A stretch of 64,000 bases of DNA from Pseudeuparius sepicola (lineage: Eukaryota; Arthropoda; Insecta; Coleoptera; Anthribidae): contig OY987298.1 in the NCBI GenBank assembly GCA_963920635.1, positions 145,798,257 to 145,862,256 on the forward strand, written 5' to 3'. Below are positions 10,791-21,752 of this stretch, piece by piece (position 1 is the first letter of the stretch; each line of letters begins with the position of its first letter). Both the position numbers and the translations under genes were made by a program. The notes beneath the pieces were generated by a model. It was not told the origin of the DNA and searched no databases. It worked only from the letters and a program-made list of their open reading frames with translations.

Positions 10791-11527
10791 TCCAAAGCTT
10801 TCCCGATTTTTAATTTAAAATGAAAAAAATCATCGAAAAAATCATAGCAACCGTGGAATAGTGCTGCCACCGTATGCAGTGCTTCACAATTTTACAGGGG
10901 TGTTCCGAATCAAATTTGAACACCTTGTATATTAAATTGTTTTTTTTTTATATTTTAATTAGCTTTTAGTCTTGTGTGTGTGTAATTTTTATCTGGCCTG
11001 AACTACTTATCTGGCTCTAAGTTTCCGTTTCTATTCGTTACGTATTTTTTTTTTTAATTTTTCTCCTTATTAGTTTTTTTATTTTTCTCCTTATTAGTCT
11101 TGTGACTTAATATTACATTGTCATCCAGTTCTGAGCTATGTGTAAAGTTTCAAGACTTCAAGTTAGTTTAAAATCGATTGGAAAATTTGTACCGGACAAA
11201 CAGACAGCGAGTTAATAAAAACGTGGTAAAATATCATAAAGTTGTCCAGCTATTTTTGGTAGTTTAGGTACAATGTAAAAAAATAGTTGGCAATGGCTGC
11301 ATATTCAATTTTTGGCGCCACCTACTGTCTCTAATAGCATGAGCCCACAGAAAAATAAACCTCACATCTGTGAATTTTTGCAAATTCCCCTATATTCAAA
11401 AAACACGCTCTACCCGAAATCGACAACGCTATTTACAAACAAACCGCCTGCTTTGCATATCAGAAATGAAAAATCCCAAACAAAACAACTAATAATTTTA
11501 ATTAGGTTTATCTTATTATTGCATATT

Positions 11528-11860
11528 ATGTTGTCGTAGATCGATCGAACCGCTGGCGCAATAGGCCCCCCTCGTTCCGACAACCGGCCAGATCCGACTT
11601 GTCCGTGCGGGTCCCGATGTTCGGAACTCGGGATCGAAGCAGGCGTCGCCGGTCGCGAACGTCGACCGCGGACATGGAGCTAGATAATGTCTGAATAGAG
11701 GGATGGATGTAATAAGAGTGCCCTCCTGGTTGATTTTTGCGTGACGTCGATACTTCGGGATTTTGATTATTGTTATTTACGAACAATAAAGTACGTGTTA
11801 ATTTGACTCAGAAATCGTTGGTCTTCCAATATCTCTTATGAATCATCAACATAAACTCAG
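11528..11860. other. GC-rich block, possible solo LTR
   Basis: Begins TGTTGTCGTAGATCGATCGA, is CpG-rich for about 170 bases, and ends with AACAATAAAGTACG followed by a T-rich run. A TG start, a GC-rich body and a poly(A) signal fit a retrotransposon LTR. No second copy, target duplication or primer-binding site is visible. A promoter-like CpG block is the alternative. Confidence 0.25.
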
Positions 11861-11887
11861 AAACTAATACCCCTCGTGAACATTATA

Positions 11888-13495
11888 CACTCACCGGCAC
11901 GAAAAACGGAGCACTTACAATTTTTATTTAAAAAATGTGAAATTTTAATACTTTGCGATGGTTTATTATTATAATAAGTTAAACGCAAACAACAACATGT
12001 TTTAAGTAATTTCTAATAACAATTTGGCGCTTTTTTTTTAAATAAAAACTTTTGTTACAATTTAAAAAATTAGAACGATAAACCCACATTGGTGTTGTGG
12101 CAAAATGTCCTTAAATGAATCAAAACTTAAACGATTTTTGAGAAAAAACTAATGAGGAGCATTTTTAATAACGGGTATTACCCCCGCGAGCTCGAATGAT
12201 TGCATGCATTCTCCGTGGCATGCCTAAAATCAAATGGCGAATGTCCTCTTGAGGAATAAGGTTCCATTCCTCTAAAAGAGCTTGTTTCAACTGATTTATG
12301 GTTAAAGGAGCAGGAACACGACTTCGCATTCTTCGCCCAAGCATGTCCCAAACATATTCAATCGGGTTCGCATCTGGACTTAACGCTGGCCACTCCAAAA
12401 CAGGAATGTTTACATCATTTAAATACTGTTGAGTGATTCTTGCGGTATGAGGTCTGGCATTATCATGCATCAGAAGAAAGTTATTTCCAATAAAATCAAC
12501 ATACGGGACAACAAAATCTTGGAGAATTTCATCAATGTACCTGGCAGCAGGTAAGGAGCCTCTTGGAACGATGTACAACTCAGTGTGTGCCTCCAGAGAA
12601 ATTCCAGCTCACACCATTACTGAACCTCCTTAGTATCCTACTCTAGGACTGAAGGTACATTCTGCAAAACGCTCTTGTGGTCTTCGCCATACTCTCTCGC
12701 GACCATCTGGAGATCGCAGGCTAAACCTGGACTCATCAGTAAATAAAATTCGCCCCCAATCATTTTCACCCCAGTGCTCATGATTTCTGGCAAACCGAAG
12801 TCGCGCAACACGATGACGCCTAAGAAGCTCTGGACCTGTTGCAGGTCTACGACTGGTAAGATTGGCTTCTCCAAGTCTTCGTCTAACTGTACGTTCGCTT
12901 ACATTGGTATTCCGAACATGATGAAGTCTATTTCTGATTTCTACAGCTGTAGCACGACGATCTCGTAGACTTTGCAAGAGGATGAAGCGGTCATCATGAG
13001 CGTTAGTTTTTCGTTGGGGACCAGTTCCAGGTCGTCTGGTGTAAGCCCTAGTTTCCAAAAAACGTGTATAAATACGGTGCACAGTGCTATTGGATACGGC
13101 ATATTGTTGGGCAACATATCGCTCAGTTCTTCCGTCTTGAAGCAACGCAACAATAGCAGCCGCTGTTTCAGGATTAACAGCCATATTTTTACCTTAAATA
13201 AACGCAGTACAGCTTTGAACTGTTTCACTTCTTTAAACTCAGACTTGTCAAAACAATAAAAACAAAAGAAAAGTCATGGCCAACTAAGACTTGTGTACTT
13301 TTTAATTTTTGGAAATTTTTATTCAAAACAGTCTAGTCTTGCTTTTCAAATAAACGTTTAATTGTTGTTAGATATTACTTAAAACATGTTGTTGTTTGCT
13401 TTTAACTTATTATAATAATAAACCATTGCAAAGTATTAAAATTTTACATTTTTTAAATAAAAATTATAAGTGCTCCGTTTTTCGTGCCGGTGAAG
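11888..13495 (-). mobile_element. Tc1-family DNA transposon with long terminal inverted repeats
   Basis: TA dinucleotides flank the element (11886-11887 and 13496-13497). The inverted ends of more than 110 bp both contain CACCGGCACGAAAAACGGAG and later AACAACAACATGTTTTAAG. One transposase gene lies between them on the minus strand. The length of 1608 bp suits a full Tc1-like element. The ends differ by a one-base indel, and the gene is dead. Confidence 0.9.
12165..13184 (-). pseudogene. Tc1-like DD34E transposase with two nonsense codons
   Basis: One frame of 340 codons from ATG (13184) to stop (12165), interrupted by TAA (12632-12630) and TGA (12611-12609). It would otherwise be full length at about 339 residues, usual for Tc1. 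In order it holds an N-terminal helix-turn-helix (VAQQYAVSNSTVHRIY), a second HTH ending SERTVRRRL, the first catalytic Asp in ILFTDESRF (about residue 150), the second in LLMHDNARPHTA, and the Glu in SPDANPIEYVWD. There are 34 residues between the last two (DD34E). The C-terminus GGNTRY is typical. The TGA falls where the family has Trp, so the breaks look like simple point changes. Confidence 0.92.
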
Positions 13496-13889
13496 TAAAG
13501 TATGTATTTTCTTCACATTACAGGCATTGTTCTATTAACGCACACCACGAAAGAGGTGTGCAAAATGACATAGTTGTTTAAAACAACAAATATCTTGTAT
13601 GCTACTGACATCCGGACAATTTGGGTTCTTCAAAGTTTCCGTGTATGGCCACTTGTTTGTTGAGTTTATGGTTTTGGTTGGTGCAAAATATTCACAAGCG
13701 AAAAAATTCTATCAGGCAATTACTTAGCCGTTACTAGCACTTATATCTCTTTGAACCCTAGATTGTTTAAAAGCTTAAGTGTGTGTTCTTATTAATCCGT
13801 CTTTAATTGCCGATCAATTTCTGTTCGTTGTCATATAAAACTACGTTTCAACTAAATCAGATAATGGGGTAAAACGGCATACCTGAACT

Positions 13890-15289
13890 GCGCGGCTGTC
13901 CCAGTGCAAAACACAGTAACTATATTTTTAAAACAATGGAGAAAAATCGATTTTTATATAATTTTTGAGCCCCAAACAATTAATAGAGATATAACTCTTA
14001 AAAGTTTACAATTGGTAAGCTATCACTTATTGCATTTTTTTATTATAATTTGAATAATATACTACCGTTATAACTTTGTTCGGCAGTCAAAAAACAGGTT
14101 TTGTATGGGATTTTTCTCTAAATAAGTTAAATAATACTATATCAAAACACAGTAAATGCCTTTGCTTTGTTTTGTAATTGGCAAAGTGGTGAAAATTACT
14201 TAAATTTAAAGAACAGTAAACGTCATTACTGTGTTTTGTAATACACAATTGATAAAAAAAACTTCGCGTTTTTTTATTTGACAATAAACTTATATCGAAA
14301 AGGCTACAAAAAATACTAAACTAGTAATTGAATCTAAGAAAAAATACAAACACAATAATTAATTGTATTAATGACGACCCATGATTCAAATATCAGAATC
14401 AATTTCTCCCACTTGCTCAGCACTAACCAAATCTGCAGATCTTTCCGATTCTGGCATTGTTTCCCAAAAAACTTTTCTATTAGTAGGCATTAATGGCACC
14501 AAATCTTTTAAAATTGTTGCCTTTTTGGAGGATGCTATGCCAGGTGTAGGCAAAATTTGTGGTGAGGTAAGGAGAATTATAATTATTTTTATAAATCTAA
14601 TATGGGTATTTTCAACTAACTTTTTGTTCAAGGGTGACTATTTTCTGTCCAGATTGTGTTTTCTTCAGCTTTCTTTTTCTACTTTTATTTTCCAGAATTT
14701 CATCGTCATATTCACTATCGCTAGAAGCAGATGTAGGTTGGTAATCTTTGTCCTGATCGCTATCATCGACAGGACTTTCGCACAATAAATTATAATGTCC
14801 ACGTGTAAATTCAGTAGAGGCAAAAAATGTCTTTAACCTTTCTAAGTAGATTTCTTTGAGTTCTTTATTTTCATAGTTGCTGGTAAAAAATGATGATGTT
14901 TCGTAATTTAATATATATGGTTGAATCCAGACTGGCTCACGAAAGCAGCACTTGCAAGTAATGGTGGGGATAACATACTTGTATGAATACAAACCGATTC
15001 CCTACTACAAAACATAGTAACTACAAAAACCATAACAAAACCCAGTAACTGCTCAGCAGATAGTTGGTTTTGATATAGCTTTTGATAATTACTGTGTTTT
15101 GTAATGGTATAGTCATGCTAGCCATGTTGGTTACTGTGTTTTGAATGCATTTTATTATTTTTATTTATTGACCGATTTTAGTTTTTCATATATCAATAGG
15201 TGCAGCAAAACACAGCAACTCAAAAAAACTAATAAACTCAGATTTGAGAAAATTGTTAGTTACTGTGTTTTGCATTGGGACAGCCGCGC
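13890..15289. mobile_element. DNA transposon with iterated AAAACACAGTAA motifs
   Basis: Ends are GCGCGGCTGTCCCA and TGGGACAGCCGCGC, each followed inward by TGCAAAACACAGTAAC. At least nine copies of CAAAACACAGTAA or close variants occur in both orientations at both ends, an arrangement typical of transposase-binding sites. A remnant protein-coding region lies on the minus strand. No clear target duplication was found and the superfamily is unassigned. Confidence 0.7.
14386..14992 (-). pseudogene. Transposon protein remnant, two frames
   Basis: The upstream frame (14992-14612) has CKCCFREP, an acidic low-complexity stretch (SPVDDSDQDKDYQ, SSDSEYDDEI) and a basic KSRKRKLKK. The second frame (14631-14386) ends with ILKDLVPLMPTNRKVFWE, a segment I associate with transposon-encoded insect proteins. 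The two frames overlap and are out of phase, so either an intron or a frameshift separates them. No catalytic domain is visible. The gene lies wholly inside the 13890-15289 element and is presumably its own cargo. Confidence 0.45.
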
Positions 15290-15388
15290 GGGTAAAAGGA
15301 CATAATAATGGTAGCCTATGATAGGTATCACGTTTTACCATCTTTAGTAATTCATATTCCATAAAATTTTCACAAGTTACTACCACCC

Positions 15389-16913
15389 CAGAGCTGGGAA
15401 AGATCGCGCCAAAAAGATCTAGATCGTAGATCAGATCGTTTTTTTTTTAAAAGATCTAAAATCGTTTAAAAATAGATATTTTCATGCAAAAACGATCCTA
15501 GATCAAAGATCGTCTAAAAATGATCTATTTAAAAAAGATCAATCGATCCAAGTTCTTTTGAACGATCTAAGATCTTCTAAACGTATGTATGATCCTCTAA
15601 ATGATCTAAGATCTTTGAACAAAATTCATGATCTTATATAGTTAATGTTAATAAATATAGATGTCTATAAATACTTTTCCTAATTTTGACATAGTATAAA
15701 TAAAGTGACATCTTTCAAAACCTAAGCAAGTGATGATACGTCCAGTTTTATGTACCTAACTACTTGTGTAAAGTAAAATTTTATGTAACTAGTTACGTAA
15801 AGTTACTACTCTAACTGAACTGGTTACGTAATCAATCAGTTGATATACCTATGGAGAATTAGACTTTTCTTGTAAAAACGTGTTCACCGATTATTTATGA
15901 AATTTATGATTTATAAGTTATAAAATACGGAATTTTGAGAAGGAAATAGATAATTGAAAATAAAATACAAATTAACATAAAGCATTCATTTAAAAGCCTC
16001 GAAATAGGTTCTTGTAGTTGTAGGTAAAATGTACGTCAGTTTGTTTATATTATTTGTCATTTTTCGCGAATTCTGACAATTTGCACTTTAGCTGAGACCT
16101 AGAGATCTCCTGAGGTAAACTGCTTTAAACGAACGCTCGTTAGTAACGTAAGTAACTGAATTCGTAATACATATATTTTAGAAATAATAATGTAGATTAT
16201 TTGTATAAAAAGAAAAATCCTTGTTCGTACAAAACTATTCATTCTTCTAAAAAATATATACCTACCTTTCTACCTACATTATTTTGTATAGAAAATCACA
16301 GAAACGTTTCAACTAAGTACTTACAACAATTGAGGTCAAAATGAGAACATATTTTATAAATATGTAGATATAAAAACAAAAACTCTTATTCTTACAACAA
16401 CCTAGAGCACTATTTTTTATTCTTCTTAAATAAAACATCATTTTATATAAAAAATCATAGAAACGTTTCAAAAATGAACGAAAACAAATGAGGAAAAGAT
16501 CTTGGATCGTTATAAAGATCTTAGATCCTTTTAAAGATCTTAGATCTTTAAAACGATCTTAGATCTCTAAAACGATCTTAGATCTTTAAAACGATCTTAG
16601 ATCTCTAAAACGATCTTAGATCTTTAAAACGATCTTAGATCTTTAAAATGATCTTAGATCTTTAAAACGATCTTAGATCTTTAAAACGGTCTTAGATCTT
16701 TAAAACGATCTTAGATCTTTTAAACGATCTTAGATCTTTAAAATGATCTAAGATCGTCAAATTAAAATCAAAGATCAGATCTTTTTGAAACGATCTTTTT
16801 AAAAAAAGATCGTTCTTTAGTGAAACAAAAAAGATCTAGATCTAGATCTAAGATCAAGATCGCAATCTTAGATATTTAAAACGATCTTTTTTAAATAGAT
16901 CTGCCCAGCTCTG
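15389..16913. mobile_element. hAT-type non-autonomous element with GATC minisatellite
   Basis: Ends are CAGAGCTGGG and CCCAGCTCTG, the hAT terminal pattern. They are flanked by TACCACCC (15381-15388) and TACAACCC (16914-16921), an 8-bp target duplication with one mismatch. The interior has GATC-rich repeats near both ends and AT-rich DNA between, and no transposase. Confidence 0.75.
16495..16760. repeat. Minisatellite, 18-19-bp GATCTTAGATCTTTAAAAC unit
   Basis: About a dozen units in head-to-tail array with few changes, inside the hAT-type element. Degenerate inverted relatives occupy 15410-15620 at its other end, so the element as a whole can fold back on itself. Confidence 0.9.
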
Positions 16914-17587
16914 TACAACCCTAACCCTAACCCTCTGTTGTTCTATAGAAACCATGAATAGTATCATGCATGCAAACTAAAATAGGTATATTTTCTCATA
17001 TTTTTCATTTCATAGTTTATGTAGTATTTATTAGGCAAAACCGGAAAACCAGGCCAAAAATTTTATTTGCGACATGTTTTCCTTAAAATGTATCTTGTAA
17101 GGAGATTATGTCGTTTTATCCACACCAGTAGGGTAAAATGAATTTTGAATTTTTATTAAAATTTGTTTTGTATTATGAAGTTTTTATTTTTTAACGGCTT
17201 GACCATAAATACACACTGTCTAATGTTACACAAGTGTTGTGTTTCGATAACTTAATGAACAATTTATATTTAATAACTTTTTAAAGGCCGCATTTCTAAA
17301 GGGAATGTCATTTTATACACCTCCCCTACCACTTTTTTTACAGAACTATTACAAGACATTACTAGACATAAGAGAGGCAGTGGACAGTGCACGTCTACCA
17401 GTCATTGAATTTTTCGCCAATTTTAGCAAATATTTTGTTGGAAACTTGTTTGTGCTAGGTATATCATCAGTAAACAGGTTGATGTATTCGACGATTTATT
17501 TCCGTCTAGTTGTAAGTTGTATTTTGTCTAGGTTTGAACGAAATGGATAGACAAGGTTTGAACCGTTCTAAATCGCCAATCATCATT

Positions 17588-17930
17588 CTATTTGGCCGCC
17601 GTTGCAACCTCGCTGCTCACGTCATACCGGCCATTTGGCCAATCGCTGTGATTCATTCGTGGAAGCACGCGCTCCGACGTAGATGCCCGCGTCCCTCGGC
17701 CGATTTTGACGATTTTTCGAAGCGAATTATTACCCGAAAAACGGATCTGGGAACCCGCGGCGGCGCCCTCCGCTCGTTTCTGGCCTACTTCGGCCGGCGT
17801 TGCATAAAATCGGTTGCGTAATGGCCAAGATACGAATGGACCGCGCGGGGCTTCCCAAAGTACGCGCCTGAAAGCAACAGAATTTAATAAAGCGCGCGAC
17901 CCGATTTTGCGAATGGATTGCTGCATGGGT
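17588..17930. other. CpG-rich block, promoter-like or repeat
   Basis: GC- and CpG-rich for about 340 bases in AT-rich surroundings, with GGCCAATCG (CCAAT-type) and ACGTCA-type sites. Long open frames on both strands are a consequence of base composition and show no recognisable domain. It could be a promoter of an unseen gene or part of a retroelement. Confidence 0.3.
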
Positions 17931-18149
17931 TTTCAGACGGATCTCGGAAATGTTGGGAGAGTGTGGGGATAGGCATAGAAGCGGGTTTTTCAGGCGTACA
18001 TAAGATTATGTTGATTTTTTAGTATCGGTATCGGACATCGGACAGCCCGTTCTCACAAACACAGACCGTTTAAAATATCTGTGTCGCAAGCACGGGGAGA
18101 AGAAAAAATACTAACCTGTTCAGTTCTCAGTGGTGTAATAGATGTCCGA

Positions 18150-18660
18150 GGCCGGTGAGGCCTACGATAAAGACAGGCCATGGCGCACAAAAATCACGTG
18201 ACCATCTTAGTCCGACGTTACATGTCATTTGTCACATAACTGAAAGCGGCAGCTTGGGTTTTGAGAAGGTTTCAATGTTTAAACCGTTTTTAAACTTCTT
18301 AGTTGATATTTTAGAAACAAGTCTGTGTCTAGTGCGCGTGTGTCCTGGCGGAGGGGAACCCCCAGGTGTTATTACGGCCTCTGGGTGGGAGCCGTGCCGT
18401 CCAGGAGTATTGGTGTCGCTCGCGCCGACGCGTGAGCGTTTTAAGGGGAATTCTCCCCCCGGAATGGACAGTGGAGCCTGAGACACAGACGGGTGAACTG
18501 CTCACGGGAGATCCGCGAATTCAGACGGTCCGGGTGGCTGGAAGCCGTTCCCGTTGACCACGTTCGGGTTTGTGTATTTTGTATTCACCATTCACCTTGT
18601 GCGAAATAAATCAGTGTTGTAACGTACTCGAGGATTTTCGTTGTCGACCCACGCCCTGAT
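18150..18660. other. GC-rich block ending in an AATAAA signal
   Basis: CpG-rich from about 18150, with an ATCACGTGAC E-box. It contains runs such as GGGGAACCCCC and TTCTCCCCCC and ends in GAAATAAATCAGTGTTG at about 18601. A GC-rich body closed by a poly(A) signal suggests an LTR or a retroelement 3' end, but no second copy or coding domain was found. Confidence 0.25.
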
Positions 18661-19177
18661 ACGGTTCCTATTTGGCCTTTCCTATTTGCCGATCAACTGG
18701 GACCTCGTCAATACTTACAATATACTGAGCTGAGTTTTCATTTTTATTTCGTAAAAAATAACCTAAATACCAAATATTGGGTCTGTTTATATTATATTTA
18801 AACATATTACAAAAGCCAGGAAGAAAATGTAACCATAACAACATTTGTATTTGGAAATTTGCACCAAAAATAGATGAAAGAAAACTCGCCAAATTGTTAC
18901 TTATCTCCAAAAATGCCTTTTATGTTGGACTAAGTTAGTCACGTCTTTATCGTTGGCCTCGATAGATGTCAGGGAAATAATACAGGTACTTTATTTAGCA
19001 AATTCTATTAGTGTTATGTCATAATATTTAAATTTGACACTCGTATTTCACGCTCGCGAAACACTGGACGCTGGCCGTCCAAAAAACAACAACGGCAATC
19101 GGTGAGTGTGTGAATGCACGCATTTATTTGTTTTCATTTGCCTGTAAAATCGGACGACAGATTATCCGCCGATTCAA

Positions 19178-19535
19178 TACTAAAATCAAGTAACTCTTAC
19201 GCCTGCCGCAAATAAAACCACGTGATCGATGACGTTCCGCGAAACAAGGCGATTGGTCAATAGGCCATAAAATATCAGCGCGTCTGGCAACAGGGATATA
19301 CTCGATCGCAAAAGCGTATTTATGCGGTTCTATCTTGTTGTTTTCAGCTATTTAGACACTGCCACAAATAATTTTATCGATATTTTGAACCATTTTAATT
19401 TTTTCCGAAATATTTTGACGTAAACAATTGTAAAAGTAAAATTAAATAAAGGTCGTGCCTCAGTGCGGCTCTGGCGAAAATCTCAACGTTAATGTTCTTG
19501 TTTTCATCAGGCGTAAGAGTTATTTGATTTTAGTA
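19178..19535. mobile_element. MITE with TACTAAAATCAAG ends, copy 1
   Basis: Terminal inverted repeat of about 28 bp including TAACTCTTACGCCTG. The interior has an AATTAAATAAAGGTCGTGCC segment. The second copy, in the opposite orientation, is at 30056-30421. Confidence 0.85.
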
Positions 19536-21600
19536 TAGAGACCCGATCGACTAGATGGAAAAAATTGGGCATTTCAAAATAATAATTATTGTTCATAAAC
19601 ACTACTAGTTACAGTACATAGGGTGATCCAGAAATGATTGCCACCGTATACGCATTGGCCGCTGATATATTTAGGTTTACCGCAGCCCCCATGTGCCTAT
19701 AACTTTTGGATTTCAATTTCTTAGATGACTCACAAACACAAAATAAACAATTGAGTTTTTTTAATGAAAACCCGTTAATCTTATTTTTCTTCATCCAATC
19801 CTTTGAATAAATAACCCCAGGAAGGAGCAAATTTGGGCTTAACGCTCGACCGGGACACTCTCTGCATACCTATGGCGGGATGCCGTTTCAGGTTTTACAG
19901 TGGCGCGCACCTTTGAGTTGTTTCGACAAATTAATCGAGGCAGAAATCCTCATTTTTCGTGAAATCGATGCCTACTACAATACAGGCAAAAAATTATAAG
20001 GCACGTTGTTGTCTTTAAGTTTAGGAATGCTTCATAATACAGCAATTCAAATTTTCAGTTATGAAGAAGTAGGTACCTATACAAACGCCTATGCCACTTT
20101 GGTGCATGGCCTCAAAAGTACTTACTGATGGATTATTATCCTCAAACATTTTAGATTTAGCGGTCAGGGAAGTGCCACAAGCCACACAGCTAAGCATAAT
20201 GACCTCGAAAAAGTATCTAAATACCACATACTGACATCTATCACCGTGTGTATAAAAATATTGTGTCAAAACTTGGTTACTACACAGGGCGACATCCGCC
20301 TCACCTATTTTATAATACACATAGAGCTTTGACTCCTTCCTGTGATTGTTTATTCAAAGCTCCAATCAATAGAATGGAAATAAAAAAATTCAACTGGGTG
20401 ATTTTGCTTTATAATAAATCGGTGAGGCTCTTGTGATGTGTTCCACAATTTCTGGTTAAAATTAAATTGGCAATAATCGTTGTTTACTATCAAAACTCGC
20501 CTGAAGTAAATAGTATCTATGAACTCTCAATTATTTATTAATAATTCAATCTATTATATTCACTACCTGCATTTAATAATAATGAATCTCATTATAGTAA
20601 AGGTAGCAAATAAATGTCTGTACTTATAATAATAAATTAAAGTACATACCTGCCTATGGGAGTAGAATAATAATAATAATACTTAATAAATTACTAATAA
20701 TTATTAAGTATGCATATAAAAATATAAATTATTAACAATTTTTTCTTTAACTCGAAAAATAAAGAAGTTAAGGGAGTGAAATGTTATGTGGATCTCCCTG
20801 TACAGTCTCATAATTTTCATTGACAAAGTAACGAACATTTTTTGTTACTATTTTTGGAATTGATATGTTAATAACTCTAATACTATTAAAGTAGTTAGCA
20901 AAATAATTAAAGGATAATCAGAATATTGGAAAATACCTAATGCAAATAATAGTCTTATTGTAATTTTAACCTTATGAGATCCTCGCGAAAAAGTGTATAA
21001 CATTAAAATAAAAATAAAAAAATACTATTTGCGTAGGCACCCACTTTCACGTGTGTAATTCTCTAAAAAAAAGTGTTTGTATTTCTAGAACTCCAATTTA
21101 AAAAATGTTTTCGCCACTTTACAGTTACCCTAACATCATCCCACTTGGGAAAAGTTTCCTCTCTCTAACAATAACGTTATTTATAAAACATTGCCTTTGA
21201 CGCAAAAATAGTACAAATTTTATTTTTAACTTCGCTTACGTCTATTGTATTTTTTAAGAATATCTGTTTATTTACCTTAACACCTATTCGGTCGTTCAAT
21301 TAGCAATTAGATTAATAAACATAAAAAAACAAACAGCCGAGCACAAAATGACTTCATACTTCGTGGTCTGAGTTTTGAGGAAAGATGTAGCCTAAATAAT
21401 ATTAAAATTTTTTGCCTTGATATGATTTTCTTTACATTGCTGGAAAGACCGTCTCTTTCTGGATACGTCAGTGCCTATACAATTTTAATGGGGTTACATA
21501 AAAAAATGAGAAAGAAACTTTGATAAAAATAACCTCCCTCGGTTGGACTTACCCCAGTTCTTATCACTGATTCTTATAGAACGGGTCTATTACTCAGACT
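19536..21600. other. AT-rich stretch without recognised genes
   Basis: No coding exon recognised. An ACATAGGGTGATCCAG sequence at about 19616 resembles the end of the CAGGGTG family. TAATAATA-rich simple sequence occurs at 20520-20740. Confidence 0.45.
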
Positions 21601-21620
21601 AATAATTAGTCTGAGGTCTA

Positions 21621-21720
21621 TTATAGCATAGCCGAACGAGTAAACCTAACCTAACCTATCTAAACACTGACTATAGGGCGTCGCGCGTAGGTTCGAGCCC
21701 ACATGACACTCGCATTCATT
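21621..21720 (+). repeat. tRNA-like SINE head fragment
   Basis: TAGCATAGCCGA (21624-21635) fits a Pol III A box at nearly every position, and GGTTCGAGCCC (21690-21700) fits a B box 66 bases later. The spacing suits a tRNA-derived SINE, but the sequence between does not fold as a standard tRNA. No tail or target duplication was identified. Confidence 0.4.
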
Positions 21721-21752
21721 ATTCGTGTAAGTACTAATAATTCGTATGTATA

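Noticed and set aside
12630..13259. Overlapping open frames on both strands around the 13-kb transposase
   Set aside because: All are off-frame shadows of the Tc1-like transposase, which alone shows the catalytic motifs.
16495..16760. Possible CRISPR array because of short regular repeats
   Set aside because: Units are directly adjacent with no unique spacers, in a eukaryotic spliced-gene context. It is a minisatellite.
16917..16935. CCCTAACCCTAACCCT resembling telomeric repeat
   Set aside because: Only about three units of the vertebrate-type TTAGGG motif, part of it lying in the hAT target duplication. Insect telomeres normally use TTAGG. Too short to be an interstitial telomere.
17534..17926. 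Long overlapping open frames on both strands in the CpG-rich block
   Set aside because: Both arise from GC-rich composition, have no recognisable domain and no supporting exon neighbours. I kept only the compositional feature.
11528..18660. Complete LTR retrotransposon bounded by the GC-rich blocks
   Set aside because: The blocks do not resemble each other, there is no gag-pol between them, and DNA transposons occupy the interval.
21624..21700. A true tRNA gene
   Set aside because: A- and B-box matches are good, but the sequence does not form a standard acceptor stem or anticodon arm. A tRNA-derived SINE fragment is more likely.
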